Made by a program: the position numbers and the translations under genes
Assembly: GCF_014646295.1 (NCBI RefSeq)
Contig: NZ_BMNE01000008.1
Span: forward strand, 181,804-245,803
Length of the DNA stretch: 64,000 bases
From: Nocardia rhizosphaerihabitans
Lineage (GTDB): Bacteria; Actinomycetota; Actinomycetes; Mycobacteriales; Mycobacteriaceae
Direction of reading: 5' to 3'
Shown here: one piece after another, positions 57,207 through 64,000 of the stretch
How the letters are laid out: the number at the start of each line of letters is the position of its first letter
Numbering within the stretch: position 1 is the stretch's first letter
The notes under the pieces: generated by a model
Seen by the model: only the letters and a program-made list of their open reading frames with translations
What the model was told of the DNA's origin: nothing
Database searches by the model: none

Positions 57207-57823
57207 GCGGTCTCCTCGCTGGTGTGTTTGCGACCGCTGCGGGTGCCGTCCGGTTCGAAACCGAACACGGTGAGCGCGACCAGCAGAATCGCCCCGCACA
57301 CGATGGCCGAGTCGGCGACGTTGAACACCGGCCACCAGCCGACGGCGACGAAATCGACGACATGACCCTGCAGCGGGCCGGGGTAACGGAAGATCCGGTC
57401 GACCAGGTTGCCCAGCGCGCCGCCGAGCACCATGCCCAGGCCGATCGCCCACCACAGCGAGCGCAGCGTGCGCCCGATCCGGATGACGCCGATCACCACC
57501 GCGGCGGCGATCAGGGTCAGCAGCCAGGTCATGCCGGTCGCCATCGAGAACGCCGCGCCCGGGTTGCGCACCAGGGTGAATCGCGCGAAATCGCCGATGA
57601 TCGGCACCGATTCGCCGGGATCGATGAGGGCCACGGCGAGGCATTTGGTCAGCAGGTCGAGGCCGAAGAGCACGGCGGCGATGATCAGCAGCATCGGCAA
57701 CCGGCGGGGACCAGCGGGTTCGGCCTGGCCTGCGGTCTTCGGCGCGGCGTCGGTCGCCGGTGCCGCTGCGTCGTCGCCGGTCTCGGGGACGGCAGCGTTG
57801 TCGGTTGGCCGGTCTTCACTCAC
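57203..57823 (-). CDS. lspA: Lipoprotein signal peptidase LspA
   Basis: 206 residues. A 40-residue acidic/Ala-rich N-terminal extension precedes four membrane helices. Conserved blocks: FGLDLLTKCLAVAL, LVRNPGAAFSMATG, GALGNLVDRIF (first catalytic Asp), VVDFVAVGWWPVFNVADSAI (second catalytic Asp) and CG after it. It cleaves prolipoprotein signals after lipidation and so matures the many lipoproteins of this window. Coupled to rluD by a 4-nt overlap; divergent from two lipoprotein genes. Confidence 0.95.
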   Translation of the reverse strand: MSEDRPTDNAAVPETGDDAAAPATDAAPKTAGQAEPAGPRRLPMLLIIAAVLFGLDLLTKCLAVALIDPGESVPIIGDFARFTLVRNPGAAFSMATGMTWLLTLIAAAVVIGVIRIGRTLRSLWWAIGLGMVLGGALGNLVDRIFRYPGPLQGHVVDFVAVGWWPVFNVADSAIVCGAILLVALTVFGFEPDGTRSGRKHTSEETA

Positions 57824-57901
57824 GCGACCATCATTCCCTAGTGGTGATCGGTGCTGCGCCGCGGTGCCCGGGAGTCCCAGCTGTTACTCAGGAAGCGGTC
57901 G

Positions 57902-57907
57902 TACGCT
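57902..57907 (+). promoter_or_regulatory. -10 element for leaderless lipoprotein gene
   Basis: TACGCT lies seven nt before GTG 57915. An ATG at 57909 would be only one base past the box, before the RNA start, so GTG 57915 is the better start. Confidence 0.5.
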
Positions 57908-57914
57908 GATGGCT

Positions 57915-58862
57915 GTGACGGTGTTGTCTAGTTCTCGCCTACCCCGCATCGCGCGCCCCGGGGTGTTACTCGTGGCGCTCGTGCTCGGGTTCGCGACCTT
58001 CGGCGCCGGGTGCGCCGACCGGTCGGCGTCGCCGGCCGACGTGGAGGGCACCGAGCCGCTCGGCATCGGTAAGGAAGTGACGGTGCCGATCTCGGCGGCC
58101 GTCACCACGCTGGTGTCGGCGGGCGACGAGCCGCGCGACCTGCTGCGCCCGCGCTATGCGGTCGGCACCACCCAGGAGGTGACGCTGCGCACCGACTACC
58201 GCATCCAGCAGCAGGTCAACGATCAGCCCACCCGTGATTTCTCGCCCGCCGCGCTGACCATCCCGATGACGGCCTGCGCGGGCGAGGACGGCGTCGACCT
58301 CACCGTCGGCACCGTCACCACTCCCGACCCTGCCCTGAACAAGGCGTTCACCACCGCCGACGGCTCCCACGCCGGCCTGGAGATGAGCGACCTCGGCGCG
58401 ATCACCGAGCTGCGTCTCGCGCCGTCCCCCGATACCCCGAACACGGCACGCGCGGCGCTGGAACAGGCCTTCTATCAGGCCGTGTACCGCTCGATCGCGT
58501 TCCCCGACGAGCCGGTCGGCGTCGGCGCGGTGTGGACGGTGCATCAGGAGATCACCGGCGGCGTCACCCTCGACCAGATCACCACGGCCACCCTGACCAG
58601 CCGCGACGGCGACCGGCTTACCATCGATCTGCAGGTGAGCCAGACCCCGACCGACAAGGTCTGGATGCTGCCCAACGACGCGGGCGCCCTCGACATCGAC
58701 GGCTACGTCATGGAGGGCACCGGCACGATCACCGTCGATCTCGGTCTACCGCTTCCGGTGTCGGGGGCGATCGAGGTCGGCGGTCAGCAGACCTACCGGG
58801 ACTCGCGCAGCGTGAGCACCCTCGTGCAGACCCAGTCGACCCGCGTCTCCTGGACCGAATGA
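57915..58862 (+). CDS. Lipoprotein of unknown function
   Basis: 315 residues from GTG 57915 (ATG 57909 is the alternative). The signal peptide (PGVLLVALVLGFATFGAGC) has a lipobox. The mature protein is beta-rich in character, with VGTTQEVTLRTDYRIQQQVN and GGVTLDQITTATLTSRDGDR. It has one more cysteine (TACAGEDG). I recognise no family. It is followed by a second lipoprotein gene with a 4-nt overlap and is divergent from lspA. Confidence 0.78.
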   Translation: MTVLSSSRLPRIARPGVLLVALVLGFATFGAGCADRSASPADVEGTEPLGIGKEVTVPISAAVTTLVSAGDEPRDLLRPRYAVGTTQEVTLRTDYRIQQQVNDQPTRDFSPAALTIPMTACAGEDGVDLTVGTVTTPDPALNKAFTTADGSHAGLEMSDLGAITELRLAPSPDTPNTARAALEQAFYQAVYRSIAFPDEPVGVGAVWTVHQEITGGVTLDQITTATLTSRDGDRLTIDLQVSQTPTDKVWMLPNDAGALDIDGYVMEGTGTITVDLGLPLPVSGAIEVGGQQTYRDSRSVSTLVQTQSTRVSWTE

Positions 58863-59554
58863 TGCGTTCGGCCCTGCTGCGCGCGTGCGCGGTCGCCGCG
58901 GCGTGCGCCGTGCTCGCCGGGTGCGGTTCCGACGACGAGTCCACCGGATCCTTCCCCTCGGCGGTCACCGCGGCGCCGGGCTCGGGCACGGTCGTCCGCG
59001 ATCCCGCACAACTGTCGGCGAGCCTGCTGGCGGCGGGCGATCTGCCCGGAGAATTCAGCGTCGTGCCACCGCGCACGCCCGCCGACGACACCCCTGTCCC
59101 GCCCGCGGCGCCGACCGACCCGCCCGACTGCGGACGCCTGCTCTCGCCGATCGCCGAACAGTGGCCGGGGTCATCGGCCGCCGCGTCGGTGCAGTTCGCC
59201 GGGCCGAGCTACGCCACCATCGATATCGACGCCGCGAGCTATCCCGATGCCGCTCTGTCCGCCGCCTTCGACGCGCTGCAGGCACAGCCTCGCCGCTGCG
59301 CCGCCTACTCCGGCGACGACGCGGGCGTGCACATCGACTACCGCACCACCGCGCTGAGCCAGCCGCCCGCGGGCGACGCGAGTTCGGCCTTCACCCTCAC
59401 CGCCGACAGCGAGGGCCTGACGCTGACCTCGTCGACGGCTCTGGTCCAGGTCGGCAACACTCTGGTCCAGGTCGTGGTGACCGCGCCGGAAACCGTCGAC
59501 CCCGGCGTGCTGGCCGACCTGACCGCCGCGCAGGTGCGCAAACTGCGCGGCTGA
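58859..59554 (+). CDS. Lipoprotein, possible sensor-type domain
   Basis: 231 residues; the first ATG overlaps the previous stop (a second ATG follows directly). The signal ends in the lipobox AVLAGC. The mature domain has the pattern LSASLLAAGDLPGEFSVVPP, PPDCGRLLSPIAEQWPG and RRCAAYSGDDAG, with two cysteines likely paired. The layout resembles extracellular PknH-like sensor domains of mycobacteria, but this is only a resemblance. The stop is 4 nt from the convergent oxidoreductase gene. Confidence 0.75.
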   Translation: MMRSALLRACAVAAACAVLAGCGSDDESTGSFPSAVTAAPGSGTVVRDPAQLSASLLAAGDLPGEFSVVPPRTPADDTPVPPAAPTDPPDCGRLLSPIAEQWPGSSAAASVQFAGPSYATIDIDAASYPDAALSAAFDALQAQPRRCAAYSGDDAGVHIDYRTTALSQPPAGDASSAFTLTADSEGLTLTSSTALVQVGNTLVQVVVTAPETVDPGVLADLTAAQVRKLRG

Positions 59555-59558
59555 GCCG

Positions 59559-60413
59559 TCACCCGCTGACCGGCACCGCCAGCTTGCCGCCGAGATGGGC
59601 GATATAGCCGCGCACTTCGTCGGCCGAGCGATCGGGCAGCCCGAACACCGTCTCGGTGACGCCGACCTCGGCCCACTGCGCGAGCTGCGCGGCATCGTGG
59701 CGGCCGGCGAGCGCGATCACCCGCGGCGTGCCCTCGCGGCCCGCTTCCCGCCACACCCGGTGCAGCAGGGCGATCTTGTCGCCGAGGTCGCCTTCGGTCG
59801 GGGTGGTGATCCAGCCGTCGGCGTGGCGGGCCAGCCAGCCGAAGGACTTCTCGGTACCGCCCGCGCCGAGCAGAACCGGGATGGTCGGGCTGATCGGCTT
59901 CGGCCAGGACCAGCTCGGCCCGAAACGCACGAACTCGCCCTCGAATTCGGCTTCCTCCTGCGACCAGATCGTGCGCATCGCGTCCAGGTTCTCGCGCAGG
60001 ACGGTGCGGCGCTTCTTCGGGTCGACGCCGTGGTGGGCGAGTTCGTCGGTGTTCCAGCCGAATCCGACGCCCAGTTCCACCCGGCCGCCGGAGAGGTGGT
60101 CGAGCGAGGCGATGGTCTTGGCGAGGGTGATCGGATGATGCTCGGCGGGCAGCGCGACCGCTGTCGACAGCGTGATCCGCTCGGTGACCGCGGCCGCCGT
60201 GGCCAGCGCGACCCACGGGTCGAGGGTGCGCAGGTACCGGTCGTCGGGTAGCGACGAGTCACCGGTCTGCGGATGGGCCGCGGCGCGCACCACCGGGATG
60301 TGGGTGTGCTCGGGCACGTAGAACGCGTCGAATCCGGCGTTCTCGGCCGCCAGCGCGGCGTCGGCGGGCGTGATGCCCCGGTCACTGGTGAACAACACGA
60401 GCCCGTACCGCAT
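59559..60413 (-). CDS. F420-dependent-type LLM oxidoreductase
   Basis: 284 residues from ATG 60413, with GGAGGG 9 nt upstream. Luciferase-like fold: MRYGLVLFTSDRGITPADAA, ENAGFDAFYVPEHTHIPV, ITLSTAVALPAEHHPITLAK and SLDHLSGGRVELGVGFGWN. The TDRGITP start and PEHTHIP are features of an actinobacterial F420-dependent subfamily with a short C-terminus. The substrate is unknown. A KstR-like operator lies 31-44 bp upstream, hinting at steroid or lipid catabolism. Confidence 0.88.
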   Translation of the reverse strand: MRYGLVLFTSDRGITPADAALAAENAGFDAFYVPEHTHIPVVRAAAHPQTGDSSLPDDRYLRTLDPWVALATAAAVTERITLSTAVALPAEHHPITLAKTIASLDHLSGGRVELGVGFGWNTDELAHHGVDPKKRRTVLRENLDAMRTIWSQEEAEFEGEFVRFGPSWSWPKPISPTIPVLLGAGGTEKSFGWLARHADGWITTPTEGDLGDKIALLHRVWREAGREGTPRVIALAGRHDAAQLAQWAEVGVTETVFGLPDRSADEVRGYIAHLGGKLAVPVSG

Positions 60414-60443
60414 GTTCCGGCCCTCCGGATCAGACAACAAAAC

Positions 60444-60457
60444 TGAAACAAGTTCTA
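60444..60457. promoter_or_regulatory. KstR-type operator-like site
   Basis: Read on the minus strand the site is TAGAACTTGTTTCA, an exact fit to the 14-bp KstR pattern TNNAACNNGTTNNA. It sits 31 bp upstream of the oxidoreductase start, in the expected promoter zone. KstR is the TetR-family repressor of cholesterol catabolism in mycobacteria and rhodococci. Confidence 0.5.
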
Positions 60458-60567
60458 TCAGTCTTTCGGGCCTGCCGGAAGACCACGGACCCGCCGGCCT
60501 TTCCCCGGCAGGGCGAGGGGAATAGGCTCGAACGGTCCGTGCATCAACCTCGACCCGGAGGTATCCG

Positions 60568-61038
60568 ATGTCTGATGTTTCCCCCATTCCCGAAGGCTAT
60601 CCGCGCATCTGTCCCGGCCTTTCGTGCGCCGGCGCGGCAGCCGCGATCGACTTCTACACCGCGGTCTTCGGCGCCACCGAACGCATGCGCATGCCCGGTC
60701 CCGGCGGGACCGTCGCCCACTGTGAACTGCTCGTCGGCGATTCCGTTCTGATGATCGGCGACCCGGCACCCGAGATCGGCTTCCCCGATCCGAAGGAAGT
60801 CGGCGGTTCGCCGGTCAACCTGATGGTCTACGTGCCCGATGCCGACGCCGCCTTCGCGGCCGCGCTCGCGGCGGGCGCCACCGAGATCAACCCGATGACC
60901 GACCAGTTCTACGGCGACCGCAGCGGCTCCTTCGAGGACCCGTGGGGCCACCGCTGGACCGTGGCCACCCACATCGAGGACGTGTCGGAGGAGGAGATGC
61001 AGCGGCGCATGGCGGAGATGATGAACGCGGCGGGCTGA
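60568..61038 (+). CDS. VOC-family (PhnB/glyoxalase-like) protein
   Basis: 156 residues with GGAGG before the ATG. Start PRICPGLSCAGAAAAIDFYT plus AVFGATERMRMPGP, then VAHCELLVGDSVLMIGDPAP, and DQFYGDRSGSFEDPWGHRW near the end, as in PhnB-like VOC proteins. This group binds a metal through His/Glu residues in the glyoxalase family, but the E-x-H pattern here is partial and the function unknown. The stop abuts the convergent Rieske gene. Confidence 0.88.
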   Translation: MSDVSPIPEGYPRICPGLSCAGAAAAIDFYTAVFGATERMRMPGPGGTVAHCELLVGDSVLMIGDPAPEIGFPDPKEVGGSPVNLMVYVPDADAAFAAALAAGATEINPMTDQFYGDRSGSFEDPWGHRWTVATHIEDVSEEEMQRRMAEMMNAAG

Positions 61039-61458
61039 TCAGGCCGCCACGATCGAATCACCCTCCACCCGTACCGGTTTCGACGGCAGCGGCTGGGTGG
61101 CCGGACCACCGCTGACGCTGCCGTCGAGCCCGAACCGGCTCCCGTGGCACGGGCAGTTGATGGTGCCGTCGGAGACGTTGCCGACCTTGCACCCCGCGTG
61201 CGTGCACGTGGACGACAGGCCGACGAAATTGCCCGCGGTCGGCTGGGTGATCACGGTGTCGCCGACGATCACCCCGCCACCGACCGGCACGTCGGCCGTC
61301 TTCGCGAGCTCCCCCGCAGGCCCCCCGACCGGCGCCTGAGCCCCGGCAGGCGCACTGTCGTCCTTGCCCGCGCACGCGGCCAGCGTCGCTCCGGCAGCGA
61401 GCATCCCCGCCCCGACGACAACGGTCCTGCGGTCGAATCGGATCTCATTGCTGGTCAT
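61039..61458 (-). CDS. Rieske [2Fe-2S] lipoprotein
   Basis: 139 residues from ATG 61458 (GGAG upstream). The N-terminus has a twin arginine (FDRRTVVVGAG) and a lipobox at Cys 29 (GATLAAC), so it is probably exported folded by Tat and then lipidated. The cluster ligands are in CTHAGC (85-90) and CPCHGSRF (102-109): C85, H87, C102, H105, with C90 and C104 as the likely disulfide. It is a stand-alone Rieske electron carrier, not part of the bc1 complex. The partner is unknown. Confidence 0.9.
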   Translation of the reverse strand: MTSNEIRFDRRTVVVGAGMLAAGATLAACAGKDDSAPAGAQAPVGGPAGELAKTADVPVGGGVIVGDTVITQPTAGNFVGLSSTCTHAGCKVGNVSDGTINCPCHGSRFGLDGSVSGGPATQPLPSKPVRVEGDSIVAA

Positions 61459-61580
61459 GGTGGAACTCCGATCACAACTGTCGTTCTGAGCCACCGGTCG
61501 GCCGGACCCGACCCGCTCCTTACCGGTTCAACGTGACCCACCCGTCGCGGGTTCGAAACCGCGCCGAATCAGTGGAGACC

Positions 61581-61596
61581 TCAGGGGATTCCCTGA
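61581..61596. promoter_or_regulatory. Candidate operator between Rieske and MDR genes
   Basis: TCAGGG-GATT-CCCTGA is a 6+6 inverted repeat. It lies just upstream of the expected -35 position of the MDR gene promoter. The binding protein is unknown. Confidence 0.35.
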
Positions 61597-61619
61597 TGTG
61601 GGCAGGTGGTCGGCGGGCT

Positions 61620-61625
61620 TACCGT
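61620..61625 (+). promoter_or_regulatory. -10 element for leaderless MDR gene
   Basis: TACCGT lies seven nt before GTG 61633. No ribosome site precedes this GTG or the earlier GTG at 61606. Confidence 0.45.
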
Positions 61626-61632
61626 CACGCAG

Positions 61633-62607
61633 GTGAAGGCGATCGTGCAGCGGGTATACGGCTCATCGGCGATGTTGAGCGTGGCGGAGGTCGAGCGGCC
61701 GGAGCCGGCGGAGGGGCAGGTGCTGGTCCGGGTGCGGGCGGCCTCGGTGAACGCGCGGGACTGGCATGTCATGCGGGGTGATCCGCTGATCGCACGGTGG
61801 ATGGATCGGTCGATGTTCGCGCGGCGCGGACCCGCGCAGCCCATCAACGGCGGCGATTTCGCGGGGATCGTCGAGTCGGTCGGGGCGGGGGTGACCGACC
61901 TGCGGCCGGGGGACGAGGTCTACGGGGAATCGATCAGCGGCGCGTTCGCCGAATACCTCGCGGTGGACGGGTCGGTGGTCGGCCCGAAACCGGCGGGGCT
62001 GACCTTCGAGGAGGCGGCGACGCTGCCGTTGGCCGCCAATACCGCGCTGACCCTGCTGCGCGACGTCGAGGCGGGGCAGCGGGTGCTGATCATCGGTGCC
62101 TCCGGCGGTGTCGGCACCTTCGCCGTGCAGATCGCGCTGGCCGCGGGCGCAGAGGTGACCGGGGTGTGCAGCACCCGCAATGTCGACCTGGTCCGTGAAC
62201 TCGGTGCGCACCAGGTGGTCGACTACACCCGCGACGCGGTGACCGGACGCTACGACACCGTGCTCGACCTGGCGGGCAGCCGCGGCCTGCGCGAGCTGCT
62301 GCGCCTGGTCGAGCCGACCGGCACGCTGGTGCTGTCCGGCGGCGGGAACTACAGCGGGGGAAGCGCATTCGGTCCGATCGGACTGATGGCCCGCGCCCAG
62401 CTGAGCCGCCCGTTCGTGCGCCCGGCGATCCGGGTCCCGCTCGCACGGCAGAGCCGCGAAGCACTCGCCGAACTCCGCGAACTCGTCGACACGGGCAAGG
62501 TACGTCCGATCATCGAGCGGACGTACCCTCTCGACGAGGTCCCCGCCGCGATCCACTACATGGAAACCGAACACGCCAGGGCGAAGATCGCCATCACCGT
62601 CGGCTGA
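61633..62607 (+). CDS. NAD(P)-dependent medium-chain reductase (quinone reductase type)
   Basis: 324 residues from GTG 61633, giving the usual family start MKAIVQRVYG; the frame is open back to GTG 61606. GroES-like N-terminal domain with VRVRAASVNARDWHVMRGDP and GGDFAGIVESVGAGV; Rossmann domain with VLIIGASGGVGTFAVQIALA. Zinc ligands of alcohol dehydrogenases are absent, as in zeta-crystallin/quinone oxidoreductases. The substrate is unknown. It converges on the Lon-domain gene. Confidence 0.88.
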   Translation: MKAIVQRVYGSSAMLSVAEVERPEPAEGQVLVRVRAASVNARDWHVMRGDPLIARWMDRSMFARRGPAQPINGGDFAGIVESVGAGVTDLRPGDEVYGESISGAFAEYLAVDGSVVGPKPAGLTFEEAATLPLAANTALTLLRDVEAGQRVLIIGASGGVGTFAVQIALAAGAEVTGVCSTRNVDLVRELGAHQVVDYTRDAVTGRYDTVLDLAGSRGLRELLRLVEPTGTLVLSGGGNYSGGSAFGPIGLMARAQLSRPFVRPAIRVPLARQSREALAELRELVDTGKVRPIIERTYPLDEVPAAIHYMETEHARAKIAITVG

Positions 62608-62613
62608 GCGCGA

Positions 62614-63309
62614 TCACTGCAACCGGAACTCCATCATCGCGATCGCGTCGTCGACCGCGGTGGTGAGGTTCTCCAGCCGGGTGTACGGGTCCGGCGCCGA
62701 CAGCGCCGCCTGCCGATCGGTGGGGCCGATCGGCAGGCGCGCGGCCAGCTCGTAGGAACGGGTCGTCGGGTCGTCGGAGAGATCTTCCAGCGACGCCGAC
62801 GGCGGTGGGCGCCGGATGCCGGAGCGCCGGGCCAGCTGCGCGGTCAGCGTGTGCAGGCGATCGGCGCGTTTGCGCAGGTCCGCCAGCAGATCGGCGTCGT
62901 CGGCGCCTGGTTCGTCCGGCCATACCCGCACCTCGGCCTGGGGATACGGTGCGTCGGTGAGCCATTGCTCGACGCGGATGCGGTCGGTGCCGAGGCAGCG
63001 CAGCCGGAACCGGGAGCCCGACAGTTCGACGACGTCGGTGATCCGGGCGACGACGCCGACATCGGTGCGCACGTCACCGCCGCCGACCTCGTGTCCACGC
63101 GCGATGAGGACGACGCCGAACTCCGGCTCCCGGCGACCGTCGAGGCAGTCCTCGACCAGCGCGACATAGCGCGGTTCGAAGATCTGCAGCGACAGCGGCT
63201 CGCCGGGCAGCAGTACCGCCCCCAGCGGAAACATAGGAATCTCCACCGTCCCAGCATGCCCGGTATCGCCCGTGCCGTGCCGATCCGACATGCTCGCCTC
63301 GCCGTTCAT
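62614..63309 (-). CDS. Lon substrate-binding-domain protein
   Basis: 231 residues, ATG 63309 overlapping the acetyl-CoA synthetase stop. It has only the Lon N-terminal (PUA-like) domain: VEIPMFPLGAVLLPGEPLSL with QIFEPRYVALVEDCLDG after it, then FRLRCLGTDRIRVEQWL. There is no ATPase or protease domain. Such stand-alone LAN proteins are widespread in actinobacteria with unknown function, perhaps substrate binding. An alternative start is the ATG seven codons in (MSDRHGTG). Confidence 0.88.
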   Translation of the reverse strand: MNGEASMSDRHGTGDTGHAGTVEIPMFPLGAVLLPGEPLSLQIFEPRYVALVEDCLDGRREPEFGVVLIARGHEVGGGDVRTDVGVVARITDVVELSGSRFRLRCLGTDRIRVEQWLTDAPYPQAEVRVWPDEPGADDADLLADLRKRADRLHTLTAQLARRSGIRRPPPSASLEDLSDDPTTRSYELAARLPIGPTDRQAALSAPDPYTRLENLTTAVDDAIAMMEFRLQ

Positions 63310-64000
63310 CCCTTGGCGATCGCCTCGAACACGGTCGGGTCGACCAGGGTGGAGGTGTCGCCGAGTTCGCGGCCCTCGGCCACATCGCGCAGCAGTCTGC
63401 GCATGATCTTGCCGCTGCGGGTCTTGGGCAGTTCCGGCACGATATGGATCTCGCGTGGCCGGGCGATCGGGCTGATCTCCACCGAGACGGCGGCCTTGAG
63501 TTCGGTGACCAGCGCGTCGTCCGGTGCGGCCGATCCGGTGAGGATGACGAAGGCGACGATGCCCTGACCGGTCGTCGCGTCACTCGCGCCGACCACGGCG
63601 GCCTCGGCCACGGCCGGATGCCCGACGAGCGCGGATTCGACCTCGGCGGTGGAGATCCGGTGACCGGAGACGTTCATGACATCGTCGACGCGTCCGAGGA
63701 TCCACAGGTCGCCGTCGGCGTCGAGCTTGGCGCCGTCACCGGCGAAGTACCAGCCCTCGGAAGCGAAACGCTGCCAATAGGTTTCGCGGAAGCGATCCAT
63801 GTCGTTCCAGATGCCACGCAGCATCGACGGCCACGGCTGATCCAGCACGAGCAGCCCCGAGGCGTCGTTGCCCAGCGGGGCGCCGTCGTCGTCGACGACC
63901 CTCGCCGAGATCCCCGGCAGCGGTGCGGTGGCCGCGCCCGGCTTGGCCGCGGTGATGCCGGGCAGTGGGGAGATCATGATGGCGCCGGTTTCGGTCTGCC
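63306..64000 (-). CDS. acs: Acetyl-CoA synthetase, C-terminal part (5' end beyond window)
   Basis: The last 231 residues are in the window. They begin QTETGAIMISPLPG, the conserved adenylation motif, and continue with WYFAGDGAKLDADGDLW, ILGRVDDVMNVSGHRIST (hinge) and LPKTRSGKIMRRLLRDVA, whose lysine is the one acetylated to control activity. The enzyme makes acetyl-CoA from acetate through acetyl-AMP. It is coupled to the Lon-domain gene by a 4-nt overlap. Confidence 0.94.
   Translation of the reverse strand, partial: QTETGAIMISPLPGITAAKPGAATAPLPGISARVVDDDGAPLGNDASGLLVLDQPWPSMLRGIWNDMDRFRETYWQRFASEGWYFAGDGAKLDADGDLWILGRVDDVMNVSGHRISTAEVESALVGHPAVAEAAVVGASDATTGQGIVAFVILTGSAAPDDALVTELKAAVSVEISPIARPREIHIVPELPKTRSGKIMRRLLRDVAEGRELGDTSTLVDPTVFEAIAKG

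Noticed and set aside
61548..61568. T-arm-like sequence CGCGGGTTCGAAACCGCG
   Set aside because: It looks like a tRNA T-arm, but no anticodon arm or acceptor stem can be built around it on either strand, so no tRNA gene or obvious att site.

Overview
The window is high-GC actinobacterial chromosome of the mycolic-acid group, most likely Nocardia or a close relative such as Rhodococcus. The evidence is the gene content: an Emb-type arabinosyltransferase, Wag31/DivIVA, SepF, MraZ, an LppM homologue, a CtpE P-type ATPase, a DinX-type polymerase IV and a CrtO-type ketolase. Two blocks have a gene order known from Mycobacterium tuberculosis: lppM/acetyltransferase/DUF3040/mraZ to wag31 (Rv2171-Rv2145c region), and ileS-dinX...lspA-rluD (Rv1536-Rv1540 region). 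No rRNA, tRNA, prophage or CRISPR was found.

Region 1 (1-6.5 kb, minus strand): an operon of a peptide/nickel-type ABC importer (lipoprotein, two permeases, fused double ATPase) followed by a flavin monooxygenase that runs off the window. Its leader looks like a SAM-I-class riboswitch whose P1 helix covers the Shine-Dalgarno, so I read the operon as uptake and oxidative desulfurisation of an organosulfur compound. Region 2 (6.5-13.2 kb): a secreted protein, a decayed fragment, then a carotenoid block (crtO, a CruF-like hydratase, a CruG/CrtQ-like glycosyltransferase) with lppM inside it and a GNAT acetyltransferase at its head. Divergent from it is a HEPN gene preceded by a LexA-box-like site.

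Region 3 (13.3-38.5 kb, plus strand): the division and cell-wall cluster. DUF3040 is followed by a terminator and the mraZ promoter with three GTGGG repeats, then mraZ-rsmH-ftsL-ftsI, murE-murF-mraY-murD-ftsW-murG-murC-ftsQ (nearly all joined by 4-nt start/stop overlaps), ftsZ, pgeF-yggS, sepF, yggT and wag31. A lipoprotein gene and a large LuxR-type ATPase regulator lie between ftsZ and pgeF, which are neighbours in M. tuberculosis. These genes make the lipid II precursor, flip and polymerise it, and build the Z-ring and polar growth apparatus.

Region 4 (38.5-46.7 kb): a translational T-box leader and ileS, galU on the opposite strand, a leaderless dinX, a decayed tnpB element abutting the dinX stop, an MTB12-like lipoprotein and a dispersed repeat. 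Region 5 (46.7-64 kb): an orphan arabinosyltransferase, an ADP-ribosylglycohydrolase, divergent rarD/ctpE, a PhzF protein, lspA-rluD-membrane protein, two lipoproteins, an F420-type oxidoreductase with a KstR-like operator, a VOC protein, a Rieske lipoprotein, an MDR oxidoreductase, a Lon-domain protein and the C-terminal part of acetyl-CoA synthetase. Many genes here appear leaderless, with a TANNNT -10 box 6-8 nt before the start codon.
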